This document shows positions 33,674 through 42,278 of a stretch of DNA of 64,000 nt, piece after piece. Numbering within the stretch: position 1 is the stretch's first letter; the number at the start of each line of letters is the position of its first letter. The stretch is from JAJAZB01 sp964244295 (GTDB lineage: Bacteria; Bacteroidota; Bacteroidia; Cytophagales; Spirosomataceae): contig CAXTIG010000003.1 in NCBI GenBank assembly GCA_964244295.1, forward strand, positions 1-64,000, read 5' to 3'. Below the pieces are notes generated by a model. It worked only from the letters and a program-made list of their open reading frames with translations, was not told the origin of the DNA and did no database searches. The position numbers and the translations under genes were made by a program.

Positions 33674-34183
33674 ATGGGTAGATCAACCGAAACGTTTAGC
33701 AAAAAAGAAAAAGAAAAAGCAAGACAGAAAAAGAAACGGGACAAAGAGGAAAAACGCGAAGAGAAGAAAGCCAACCCGACGGGCGGACTCAGTCTGGAAG
33801 AAATGATGGTGTACGTCGATGAAAACGGAAACCTATCGAATACCCCTCCCGATCCCCGAAAAAAGAAACAAATCAACCTCGAAGAGGTGCAGATCGGAAT
33901 TTCCCGGCAGGAAGACCGCCCCGCCCAGGAAACGATCCGGAACGGCATTGTCTCGTTCTTCAACGAATCGAAAGGCTACGGATTCATCCGCGACCTCCAA
34001 ACCCAGGAGAGCATTTTCGTTCACGCCAGCGGGGTGATCGACCCGATCACCGAACAGGACAAGGTCACGTTTGAAGTGACCATGACCCCGAAGGGGCCGA
34101 ATGCAGTCGGTGTCAAAAAAGCCGCCCCGGCTCCGCCGTCGGCTCCTACGCCGCCCCCCGCCCCGGCCCCAGTCACGCCCTGA
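33674..34183 (+). CDS. Cold-shock domain protein with basic N-terminal extension
   Basis: A 169-residue protein. Residues 9-35 are a highly charged Lys/Glu-rich stretch (KKEKEKARQKKKRDKEEKRE), then a linker, then a cold-shock domain at about 88-150 with the RNP1 motif SKGYGFI and RNP2 SIFVHASG, and a Pro/Ala-rich tail. It would bind single-stranded nucleic acid. In the Bacteroidota such extended forms occur beside classic 65-residue CspA; the extension's role is not known. Confidence 0.88.
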   Translation: MGRSTETFSKKEKEKARQKKKRDKEEKREEKKANPTGGLSLEEMMVYVDENGNLSNTPPDPRKKKQINLEEVQIGISRQEDRPAQETIRNGIVSFFNESKGYGFIRDLQTQESIFVHASGVIDPITEQDKVTFEVTMTPKGPNAVGVKKAAPAPPSAPTPPPAPAPVTP

Positions 34184-34246
34184 GGGTTGGGTTTAGGCGC
34201 TCGCTACCCTTTCCACCCACTCCTAACCGGCGCATTCTGCCGTTCT

Positions 34247-34280
34247 GGTTCAAGTCACCGCAGACTTGAACCTTTTTTTT
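34247..34280 (+). terminator. Terminator after the cold-shock gene
   Basis: GGTTCAAGTC at 34247-34256 pairs with GACTTGAACC at 34263-34272, followed by eight T residues. Two small palindromes follow (GCGATGGACCATCGC at 34281-34295 and CGCACGACCGTGCG at 34294-34307). Confidence 0.8.
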
Positions 34281-34417
34281 GCGATGGACCATCGCACGAC
34301 CGTGCGACGGAATCGTGGTCAATTCAGCAATTGAGTAGCTTTGGAAATCTGTTGCCCATCCGCGTCCGGGTTGCCGACTCGAATGAATTGTCACGGAAAC
34401 CCGTCACCTACCCACCC

Positions 34418-36345
34418 ATGCGCCGAGCCTTCTACCCATTTTTCCTCCTTCTTTTCTTCCTTCCCATCCAAACTCCCGCCCAGAAATCGTACTACGGCGA
34501 GGAAAAATGGCCCGAAAGCGATACCGCCCGAAAATTCTATACCGTGAAAGGCGAGCGGCACGGGCTTAGTTTTTTCAAGAAACACGCGTTCAGAGATGTG
34601 GAATATATTCCGGGAAAAACGCTCGGTTTCAACGTGTACCACGCCCCGGAGGTGATGTACGCCTGGTGCCGCACCTGGGCCGGGCAATATCCGGAGTTGG
34701 TGGACTTGTACGAAGTAGCGAAGAGCTACGAAGGCCGCCCGATTCTGCAACTGACGCTGACCAACAAAAAAACCGGCAAGGCCACCGACAAACCCGCCGC
34801 GTACTTCGAGGGCGGGCGGCACAGCGGCGAAGTGACCAGCAGCGAGGCCGTATGTGGCTGGCCAAGCACCTGCTCGACAACTACGGCAAAGACCCCGCCA
34901 TCACCCGCCTGCTCGACACCAAAACGATTTACCTGCGGCCCCAGAACAACCCCGACGGGGCCACGATGTACCTCTACTCGGCCCAGCGCAACCGCAGCAC
35001 GGTGCGGCCGCAAGACAACGACAGCGATGGCCTGCTCGACGAAGATTCGGAAGACGACCTCGACGGCGACGGGGTGATTTATCAGCTTCGCAAAAAAGCG
35101 ACGACGAAGGACGACCTCGAAAAAGCCGATTACGTGCTCGACCCCCGCGACAAAGCCGGGCGGCTGATGAAAAAAGTCCAGACCGGCCAGGGCGACTGGC
35201 TGGTGTACACCGAGGGCCTCGACAACGACGGCGACGGCAAGTACAACGAAGACGGCATCGGCGGGCTGGACAACCACCGCAACTACCCCGAAAACTGGCG
35301 ACCCGACCAGAATGGCGACCGCACGGGCCGGGGCTACACCCAGGGCGGCGCGGGCGCGTACCCACTCAGCGAAATCGAGACGCGCTCGACCGTGCTCTGG
35401 CTGCTCGAACACCCCCACATTTCGGTCGTGAATTCAATGGATACGCGGGTGCCGATGCACCTCCGGCCCCCCTCCACCTCGAAGAGCGCCGAGAGTATGT
35501 TTCCCGCCGATCTATCGATTTACAATCGCCTCGACAGCGTCGGACTGGCGTTCACCGGCTACCCCTGGGCGGGGGATGTGTACGACACCTACAACACCCG
35601 AACCAAAATCGACCGCACGACCGGCGACCCGACCAAGCCCAATCCCCTGTTCGGGCACGGCCCCGACTTTGGCTATTTTTACTACGGCTCGGTGTGGTAC
35701 GGCGACGAACTCTGGAACGGGGGTGCAATGAAAGACTACAACAACGACGGCGAATACGACGAGTACGACGGCCTGCGCTGGGACGAAGAAGCCAACCGCA
35801 GCCAGGGTTTTAAACCCTGGACTAAGCTCACGCACCCGCAATTGGGCGCGGTGGAAATTGGCGGGTTTCACCCTAAATTTTTTGCTCAAAACGGCCCCGC
35901 CTCGCAGTTGGAGACCTGGATTTCCCGGCAATCGCGCTTCAACCTGGCGATGGCGATGGACTTGCCCCAACTCGAACTGAAGTTCGTAACGGTGAAACCC
36001 ATGCCCGCCAACGAGTACGAAATCACCGTGTCCTGGACGAATTCCGGCAAGCTGCCCGTGGCGCTCGAACAGGCCAAACGGGTGAAAATGGTGCAGGAAG
36101 ACCGGGTGCAACTCGACGTGGACAAGGCGCTGCTGAAGGGTTTCCAGAACGCCAACGTCATCATCACCCAACCCGCCACCGTGGAAAAAACCATTTACGC
36201 GGGATACACCGGCGCTGGCGAAACGAAAGAAGTAACGTTTCGGGTAAAACTCGCGCCGCAAGCCGGGCCGGTGAAGGCGAAGGTGAAACTGCTTTCCACC
36301 CGGGGCGGGTACCTGGAACGGGAGGTGGTGATTGGGGGGAAGTAA
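34418..36345 (+). pseudogene. M14 family zinc carboxypeptidase, broken by a one-base frameshift
   Basis: The first frame starts at ATG 34418 with a signal peptide (MRRAFYPFFLLLFFLPIQTPA) and runs through the zinc motif GGRHSGEVTSSEAV. After about 34851 the protein-like sequence continues in the next frame (MWLAKHLLDNYGKDP) to 36345, about 640 residues in all. Where most relatives would read GAV-M-W, the DNA reads GCCGTATGTGG, as if one G were lost from GTGATG. The second frame carries the third zinc ligand (NSMDTRVPMHL) and a fibronectin-like tail. An ATG at 34852 could permit restart. It could also be a sequencing error. Confidence 0.8.
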
Positions 36346-36374
36346 GTCCCCTTTTTTACCGTTAAAAAAGTTCT

Positions 36375-36420
36375 CGCCGGGAAGCGGCCTCGCAGCGGGG
36401 TTGCTTCCCGGCGCTTTTTG
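36375..36420 (+). terminator. Terminator after the M14 pseudogene
   Basis: CGCCGGGAAGC at 36375-36385 pairs with GCTTCCCGGCG at 36403-36413, followed by five T residues. Confidence 0.8.
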
Positions 36421-36458
36421 TATCTTCCCGGCGCAACACCTCTCCCTGCTTTAACCCC

Positions 36459-37997
36459 ATGATTACCAAAACCTTCGGGGCCGCCGTTTTTGGCGTCAAC
36501 GCCGTGCTGATTACCGTCGAAGTCACCGTCGGCCAGGGCCAGGGCCTGTTTCTGGTGGGCCTGCCCGACGGGGCCGTGAAGGAAAGTTCGCAGCGGGTCG
36601 AGTCCTCGCTTAAGCACATCGGCTACCAGTTTCCGCGCAACAAATCGGTGGTCAACCTCGCCCCCGCCGACATCCGCAAGGAAGGATCGTCCTACGACCT
36701 GCCCATTGCCCTCGGCCTGCTCGACGCTTCTGGGCAGGCCATTTTTCCCACCCTTGACGGCTACGTAATCATGGGTGAGCTTTCGCTCGACGGCATCCTG
36801 CGGCCCATCAAGGGCGTGTTGCCCATCGCCATCGAAGCGCGGCGGCAGGGGATGAAGGGCTTTATTTTACCGAAAGAAAACGCGCCGGAAGCCTCCATCG
36901 TCAATAACCTCGACGTGATCGGGGTGGAAACCCTCCGCGAGGCGGTGGATTTTCTGACGGGAAAAACGCCCATCGAACCCCTCGTGACCGACACCCGCGA
37001 GTTGTTTTTCAACCAACAAAACGACTACGACGCCGATTTTGCCTCTGTGCAGGGCCAGGAAAACATCAAGCGGGCGCTCGAAATTGCGGCGGCGGGCGGC
37101 CACAACGTGATCATGATTGGACCGCCGGGAGCGGGGAAAACGATGCTGGCTAAACGCCTGCCCTCCATTCTGCCCCCGCTTTCGCTCCAGGAGGCGCTCG
37201 AAACGACCAAGATTCACTCGGTGGCCGGGAAACTCGGCGCGGCGGCTTCGCTCGTGGCCCGGCGGCCCTACCGTTCGCCGCACCACACCATCTCCGACGC
37301 GGCGTTGGTGGGCGGCGGCTCCAACCCCCAACCCGGCGAAATCTCGCTGGCGCACAACGGGGTGTTGTTTTTGGATGAACTGCCGGAGTTTCGCCGCTCG
37401 GCGCTGGAGGTGATGCGCCAGCCGCTGGAGGAGCGCCGGGTGAGTATTTCGCGGGCGAAATGGGCGGTGGAATTTCCGGCCAATTTCATGCTCATCGCCT
37501 CGATGAACCCCTGCCCCTGCGGCTACTACAACCACCCCGAAAAAGAATGCACCTGCCCGCCGGGGGCCGTGGGGCGTTACCTGAGCAAAATTTCCGGCCC
37601 CCTGCTCGACCGCATCGATCTACACGTGGAGGTGACGCCGGTGAGTTTTGACCAAATGACCGCCAACCGCCGCACCGAGCCGAGCGAGACCATCCGGGCG
37701 CGGGTCATCGACGCGCGCGACCGGCAGTCGGCGCGGTTCAAGGGCATGAACGGGGTGTATTCCAACGCGATGATGCCTTCGCAAATGGTGAAGGACGTGT
37801 GCCAACTCACCGACGCGGGCAAGGTGCTGCTGAAAACGGCGATGGAGCGCCTGCAACTCTCGGCCAGGGCCTACGACCGCATCCTGCGCGTAAGCCGCAC
37901 CATCGCCGACCTGGCCGGAACGGAGGATCTCCAAATCGAACACCTCGCCGAAGCGATTCAGTACCGGAGTCTGGATCGGGAGAATTGGGCGGGGTAG
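36459..37997 (+). CDS. comM: YifB/ComM family Mg-chelatase-like AAA ATPase
   Basis: A 512-residue ATPase. The N-terminal Lon-type protease-like domain (residues 1-170, FGVNAVLITVEVTVGQGQGL) precedes an AAA core with MIGPPGAGKTMLAKRLP (Walker A), VLFLDELPEF (Walker B) and a C-terminal Mg_chelatase domain with CPCGYYNHPEKECTC, a cysteine cluster. ComM promotes branch migration of natural-transformation intermediates in proteobacteria; the Bacteroidota orthologues are largely untested. The start at 36459 gives the usual MITKTFGAAVFGV. Confidence 0.93.
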   Translation: MITKTFGAAVFGVNAVLITVEVTVGQGQGLFLVGLPDGAVKESSQRVESSLKHIGYQFPRNKSVVNLAPADIRKEGSSYDLPIALGLLDASGQAIFPTLDGYVIMGELSLDGILRPIKGVLPIAIEARRQGMKGFILPKENAPEASIVNNLDVIGVETLREAVDFLTGKTPIEPLVTDTRELFFNQQNDYDADFASVQGQENIKRALEIAAAGGHNVIMIGPPGAGKTMLAKRLPSILPPLSLQEALETTKIHSVAGKLGAAASLVARRPYRSPHHTISDAALVGGGSNPQPGEISLAHNGVLFLDELPEFRRSALEVMRQPLEERRVSISRAKWAVEFPANFMLIASMNPCPCGYYNHPEKECTCPPGAVGRYLSKISGPLLDRIDLHVEVTPVSFDQMTANRRTEPSETIRARVIDARDRQSARFKGMNGVYSNAMMPSQMVKDVCQLTDAGKVLLKTAMERLQLSARAYDRILRVSRTIADLAGTEDLQIEHLAEAIQYRSLDRENWAG

Positions 37998-38117
37998 CGG
38001 CGGAGCGTCGGGCGGCGCCCCGAGGCTGAGGGGTTGGGCAGGAGGCCCGTGCCAGGCATACCTCCGTTGGGGTTATTTTGACAGAACCTATTCGCTACCG
38101 AACTTAGACAAAAAAAG

Positions 38118-38363
38118 ATGACGCTCGAACTCAACGACGAACTGCTCGCCACGGCGGGCCTGACTGCCGAGCAGGCGCGGTTGGAACTGGCCGTGCATCT
38201 GGTCGAAACGCGCCGACTCACGCCCGCCCAAGCCCGCCGGTTGACCAACCTCCACCGGCTCGAATTTGAGCAAGTGCTCGCCGAACGAGGACTTTGGCCG
38301 AATTACGACGAAGAGAATTTGCGGCGGGAAATTGCTGACCTGCAACATGCCGGGTTGCTATGA
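38118..38363 (+). CDS. UPF0175 family antitoxin
   Basis: An 81-residue protein. The helix-turn-helix-like core LEDELLA..AGLTAEQARLELAVHLVETRRLTPAQARRLT is the UPF0175 (PF03683) pattern, and EFEQVLAERGLWPNYDEENL is the conserved end. These proteins are small DNA-binding antitoxins. Its stop codon overlaps the start of the DUF3368 gene by four bases (ATGA at 38360-38363), the usual toxin-antitoxin arrangement. A possible promoter precedes it in the 37998-38117 gap. Confidence 0.85.
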   Translation: MTLELNDELLATAGLTAEQARLELAVHLVETRRLTPAQARRLTNLHRLEFEQVLAERGLWPNYDEENLRREIADLQHAGLL

Positions 38364-38842
38364 TTGTCGTCAGCGATACGTCGGTGCTGAATGCGCTCGT
38401 CAAAACCAATTTGGTTTTCGTATTGCCCGAACTGTTTGGAGAAGTAACCATTCCTCAGGCAGTTCATCAGGAATTAAAGGCCGATGCCAGCTTAGCCACA
38501 TGGTTACTTTCCCAGCCCGGCTGGCTTCGTATCGAGTCCGTTCGGAATAAAAGCGCCGTATCAGCCCTGAGCGGTTTCGTGGATATTGGTGAAGCCGAAG
38601 CCATTGTGTTGGCGGGAGAGTTAAACGCTGCACGACTTCTGATTGACGATTTGGCAGGACGGAAAGCCGCTGAATCACGCGGCATCGCCATCGTCGGCAC
38701 GGGTGGTGTGTTGTTGCTGGCAAAACGGCGAGGGTTGATTCTTTCGGTTGAAACGGCTCTCGATGAGTTGCAAAACCGGGTTTCGTTTCGGCTCAGTGAA
38801 TCCATTCGCGCCGTGCTGCTGAAACAAGCCAGCGAAAGGTAG
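38360..38842 (+). CDS. DUF3368 protein, PIN-like toxin of a toxin-antitoxin pair
   Basis: A 160-residue protein of the DUF3368 family (PF11848), a PIN-like nuclease. Acidic residues that would bind metal are Asp6 (VSDTS), Glu38 (VHQELK), Glu78/Glu80 (GEAEAIVL) and Asp96/97 (LIDDLAGR). It overlaps the UPF0175 antitoxin by four bases. The predicted action is cleavage of RNA, held in check by the antitoxin. Base composition is like the core genome. Confidence 0.86.
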   Translation: MIVVSDTSVLNALVKTNLVFVLPELFGEVTIPQAVHQELKADASLATWLLSQPGWLRIESVRNKSAVSALSGFVDIGEAEAIVLAGELNAARLLIDDLAGRKAAESRGIAIVGTGGVLLLAKRRGLILSVETALDELQNRVSFRLSESIRAVLLKQASER

Positions 38843-38987
38843 GCAGATTTGTAATCCCGTGGTTCCGACCCGTCAGGGAAAAGGCTGGGGTGGGTTGCCG
38901 GCGCAGACCGAGGAGTAGGTTAGTGAGGACACCGACCATGGTAAAAACAATACTGAAAATATAGTCTTGAAAAATCCACCCGTTCAA

Positions 38988-40001
38988 ATGAAAAAAATTT
39001 TAGCATTTTTATTTTTCACATCTTTCCAAGCATTTGCTCAAGATGAGAACCTCGTTGATAGCTTGGCAAAAGACTTTTGCTCAAATCTTAAGCCAAATCA
39101 CAGAACAAGTAACCTGATACCTCAGGATTATCCATTCTTCGAAAATAAGACTTTTTTCACACCGTCCAATCATAGTTTCAAGCAGCTTTGGACAGATATT
39201 GGATATTCTTTCAATGCAAAATATGAAGCCGAAGCAATTGTATTGAGAAAAGTATTAAGCACTTGTCCAGCATATATTTATAATATTGCTGGCCGCGTTT
39301 CAGAGAATTTGGAGCGTAAAAAATTAATAGCTCAATTAAATAAATCTGCATGCGTATGTCTGAGAGATAGCATTGTTTTTTCGCAGAACAATTACAAAAA
39401 AAGCAAATCATTGAACAAATTATTCGAAGTCTATTCTGACTGTCTTCTGAATGAATTTCATCGTACCTCTGACAGAGAAGTAAAAAATATATTATCGACG
39501 AATGTGCCTCAGAATGAATTATTCGAGGACCTCGCTGCTGACTTAATCATGAATTGTCCAGAAGTGCAAGATGAGATTGTAGAAATGATAGTTTTGAATG
39601 ACTATGAATCTACGGAAAAATTTCGTTTAGAGAAACAAGAAATTGCAATAAATGAAGTCATAAGCTTTGCACATACACAAATTCCAAATGATTCATTAGT
39701 TCACCGGTTTATCTCGAAACAATCTTTTTTAATTGGTGATGCTGTCATTAAAAGAGCTATTCCTTATTTCAAAGATTATCAAAACATTGAATGGTTTGAT
39801 GGAAATCATGTCTCAACAAGGGGAATTATAATTTTTGCAGTAATTGGAAATATCGTAAAATTAGTAGGGCAATTTGATATAAGATTTGGTCAATTTGATT
39901 TCGACAAAATTTCATTTATTAGATTTATCAGACCTGATAATATCGAAAATAAGGACTTGTTCCTATTACGAGCAAAAGAATACCTGAAAGAAAAAAAATA
40001 A
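38988..40001 (+). CDS. AT-rich orphan, exported protein of unknown function
   Basis: A 337-residue protein with a signal peptide (MKKILAFLFFTSFQAFAQ). It has several cysteines in the first 200 residues (FCSNL, STCPAY, ACVCL, DCLLN, NCPEV), no recognised domain, and a C-terminal part resembling a DUF with IRFGQFDFDKISFIRFIRP. The DNA is strikingly AT-rich, with AAA/AAT/ATA codons, against GC-rich neighbours, so it was probably acquired recently. It lies directly after the toxin-antitoxin pair and before a terminator-like inverted repeat. A frame from TTG 38967 also exists but the signal peptide decides for 38988. Confidence 0.75.
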   Translation: MKKILAFLFFTSFQAFAQDENLVDSLAKDFCSNLKPNHRTSNLIPQDYPFFENKTFFTPSNHSFKQLWTDIGYSFNAKYEAEAIVLRKVLSTCPAYIYNIAGRVSENLERKKLIAQLNKSACVCLRDSIVFSQNNYKKSKSLNKLFEVYSDCLLNEFHRTSDREVKNILSTNVPQNELFEDLAADLIMNCPEVQDEIVEMIVLNDYESTEKFRLEKQEIAINEVISFAHTQIPNDSLVHRFISKQSFLIGDAVIKRAIPYFKDYQNIEWFDGNHVSTRGIIIFAVIGNIVKLVGQFDIRFGQFDFDKISFIRFIRPDNIENKDLFLLRAKEYLKEKK

Positions 40002-40012
40002 ACCTTCTTTTA

Positions 40013-40074
40013 ACCGGTTGAACGGCTCCTAAACGTCCTTGATAAATAAAGTTGTTCCGAGCCGTCCAACCGGT
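40013..40074. repeat. Inverted repeat ACCGGTTGAACGGCTC, terminator-like
   Basis: 16-nt arms at 40013-40028 and 40059-40074 match with one mismatch, between the convergent orphan and RhlE-like genes. Confidence 0.75.
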
Positions 40075-40087
40075 AGCTACCACTCAC

Positions 40088-41350
40088 TCACCGACTCCGC
40101 TGCCGACTCCCAAACCAGCGCCGGTTGTTGGCACGCGACCGCTCCGACGAGGCCGGTTTTTCCGAAAACTGCTTCCGCGCCGGTTCCGATTTGGCCTGCT
40201 GCACAAACGCCCCCAGACTTGACGGATACGGGTGGTCTTCCACCACCGGAATACTCTTGGCAATCAGCTTGTTGATGTCTTTCAGGTAGGGGCGTTCTTC
40301 CTGCTCGCAAAACGAAATGGCCACGCCGCTGAACCCCGCCCGGCCCGTCCGCCCGATGCGGTGAACGTAGGTTTCGGGAATGTTGGGCAACTCAAAGTTG
40401 ATGACGTGCGACAACTCGTCGATGTCGATGCCCCGCGCGGCGATGTCGGTCGCGACCAGCACACGGGTCTGGCGGGATTTGAAGTTGGTCAAGGCCCGCT
40501 GCCGGTGGTTCTGCGACTTGTTGCCGTGGATGGCCTCGGCCTTTACGCCCGCCTTCACGATGTCCTTCGTGATTTTGTCGGCCCCGTGCTTGGTGCGCGT
40601 AAACACCAGCGCCGACTCGATGGCCGGGTTTTTCAGCAGGTGAATCAGCAATGATTTTTTGTCGCCTTTTTCCACAAAATACACCGACTGCTCGATGGCA
40701 TCGACCGTCGATGAAACGGGCGTTACTTCCACCTTCGCCGGGTTGGTTAGGATGCTGTCGGCCAGTTTCTGGATTTCGGGCGGCATCGTGGCCGAGAAAA
40801 ACAAGGACTGGCGGCGCTGCGGCAGTTTGGCGATAACTTTTTTAACGTCGTGGATAAAGCCCATGTCCAGCATCCGGTCGGCCTCGTCGAGCACGAAAAA
40901 TTCGATGCGGTTGAGGTGAACGAAGCCCTGGTTCATCAAATCGAGCAAACGGCCCGGCGTGGCAACGAGGATGTCGAGGCCCGCCCGCAGGGCGTCGGTC
41001 TGGGCTTTTTGCGAAACCCCGCCGAAAATCACTGCGTGGCGCAGGCCGGTGTGCCGCCCGTAAGCGCCGATGCTCTCGTCAATCTGAATCGCCAGCTCGC
41101 GGGTGGGCGTCAGAATCAGGGCTTTGATGGCGCGGGGGCCGCGTTCGGGGTGGCTTTCGTGCAGCAGTTGCAGAATGGGAATCGCAAACGCGGCGGTTTT
41201 GCCGGTGCCCGTTTGGGCGGCACCCAGCAGGTCGCGGCGTTGCAACAGCAGGGGAATGGCCTGTTCCTGAATCGGCGTTGGGGTTTCGTAGCCCTCCGTG
41301 TTGAGCGCCTTCAGAATTGGCTCAATTAAGTTTAAGTCGTTGAATGTCAT
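40088..41350 (-). CDS. rhlE: DEAD-box ATP-dependent RNA helicase (RhlE-like)
   Basis: A 420-residue helicase with the full motif set: Q motif (YETPTPIQEQAIP), AQTGTGKTAAF (I), PTRELA (Ia), GG and TPGR (Ib), VLDEADRML (II), SAT (III), and ATDIAARGIDI and HRIGRTGRAG in the second domain. The C-terminal tail is basic (ARKQFSEKPASSERSRANNRRW), as in RhlE-type proteins that act in ribosome biogenesis and RNA turnover, often cold-induced. Confidence 0.95.
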   Translation of the reverse strand: MTFNDLNLIEPILKALNTEGYETPTPIQEQAIPLLLQRRDLLGAAQTGTGKTAAFAIPILQLLHESHPERGPRAIKALILTPTRELAIQIDESIGAYGRHTGLRHAVIFGGVSQKAQTDALRAGLDILVATPGRLLDLMNQGFVHLNRIEFFVLDEADRMLDMGFIHDVKKVIAKLPQRRQSLFFSATMPPEIQKLADSILTNPAKVEVTPVSSTVDAIEQSVYFVEKGDKKSLLIHLLKNPAIESALVFTRTKHGADKITKDIVKAGVKAEAIHGNKSQNHRQRALTNFKSRQTRVLVATDIAARGIDIDELSHVINFELPNIPETYVHRIGRTGRAGFSGVAISFCEQEERPYLKDINKLIAKSIPVVEDHPYPSSLGAFVQQAKSEPARKQFSEKPASSERSRANNRRWFGSRQRSR

Positions 41351-41371
41351 TGGAATTTTTCAAAAATAAGG

Positions 41372-41455
41372 CGGTCACCCTGAGCGGAGTCGAAGGGTGT
41401 GCGGCTGGTCAACGTTGGCCCACCGCACACCCTTCGACTCCGCTCAGGGTGACCG
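41372..41455. repeat. Perfect 33-bp inverted repeat, CCTGAGCGGAGTCGAAGGG family
   Basis: Arms 41372-41404 and 41423-41455 are exact reverse complements with an 18-nt loop. The outer arm GTCACCCTGAG matches the element at 11581. It lies in the promoter-side gap of the helicase gene. Confidence 0.93.
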
Positions 41456-41479
41456 ACGCGTACAAAGTTCGTGAATTGC

Positions 41480-42112
41480 TCACACTTTCTTAGCCGGGTT
41501 GCCAAACACCGTCCCGTGGGCGGGCACGTTTTCGACCACCACCGACCCGGCCCCCACGCGGGCACCCTTACCAATGGTCACACCGGCGACGAGGACCGCC
41601 CCCGCGCCGATGAAAGCGTGTTCGGCCAGTTTCGCGCCCGTGCCGACAATCGCCCCCGCACCCACCTGCACGTAATCGGCGAGGCTGGCCTGGGTGTCGA
41701 TGACCGACCGGGCGTGGAGCAGGCAATGGTTGCCAATTTTGGCATCGGGATTGACCACCACCCCCGCCCCCACGAGGGTGCCGTGGCCGAGGAGGGCAGT
41801 TTGGGAAATCAGCGCTGAATCGTGGATGGCGTTGACGGGCATCACCTTGCGGCGTTCAGTGAGCAGTTCGACGAGGTCTTCGCGGGTGGCGGAGTCGTCG
41901 GCGGCCACGAAAGCCTCGCATTTTTTGCCGATGAGTTTGGTGTAGCCTTCGTCGTCGGGATCGCCGAGCACGGGTACGGCGTTGATGTCGGTGCCGTGCA
42001 GGGCTTTGTCTTCATCGAGAAACCCGTACACGACCACGTTGTTGCGGGTAAAAATATCGAGGGCGACGCGGCCCAGACTGCCCGCGCCAAAAATGAGAAC
42101 CGGGTTTTCCAT
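41480..42112 (-). CDS. NeuD/PglD-like sugar O-acyltransferase
   Basis: A 210-residue protein. The N-terminal 75 residues form a Rossmann-like PglD_N domain (VLIFGAGSLGRVALDIF, GFLDEDK), and the rest is a left-handed beta-helix of hexapeptide repeats (GHGTLVGAGVVVNPDAKIGN, FIGAGAVLVAGVTIGKGARV). Such enzymes acetylate nucleotide-linked amino sugars for surface glycans. I chose the ATG at 42112. No glycan cluster is adjacent; the acceptor is unknown. Confidence 0.9.
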   Translation of the reverse strand: MENPVLIFGAGSLGRVALDIFTRNNVVVYGFLDEDKALHGTDINAVPVLGDPDDEGYTKLIGKKCEAFVAADDSATREDLVELLTERRKVMPVNAIHDSALISQTALLGHGTLVGAGVVVNPDAKIGNHCLLHARSVIDTQASLADYVQVGAGAIVGTGAKLAEHAFIGAGAVLVAGVTIGKGARVGAGSVVVENVPAHGTVFGNPAKKV

Positions 42113-42163
42113 TGCCCCCCTAACCTCCGAAGGGGGCTTTTCGTTCGTTGTTTCCCAAGTCAC

Positions 42164-42248
42164 TGTCATCCTGGAAGGACCTTGTCAGACTACCGTGAGC
42201 ACTCCTGAAAGGGGAATGGTCGTCCAACAAGGTCCTTCCAGGATGACA
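42164..42248. repeat. Inverted repeat, GTCATCCTGGAAGGACC family
   Basis: Perfect 22-nt arms at 42164-42185 and 42227-42248. In inverted orientation its loop resembles those of the elements at 9684 and 62904. Confidence 0.92.
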
Positions 42249-42278
42249 ATGCTTTGGGGAGCAAACTATACTCAAGAC

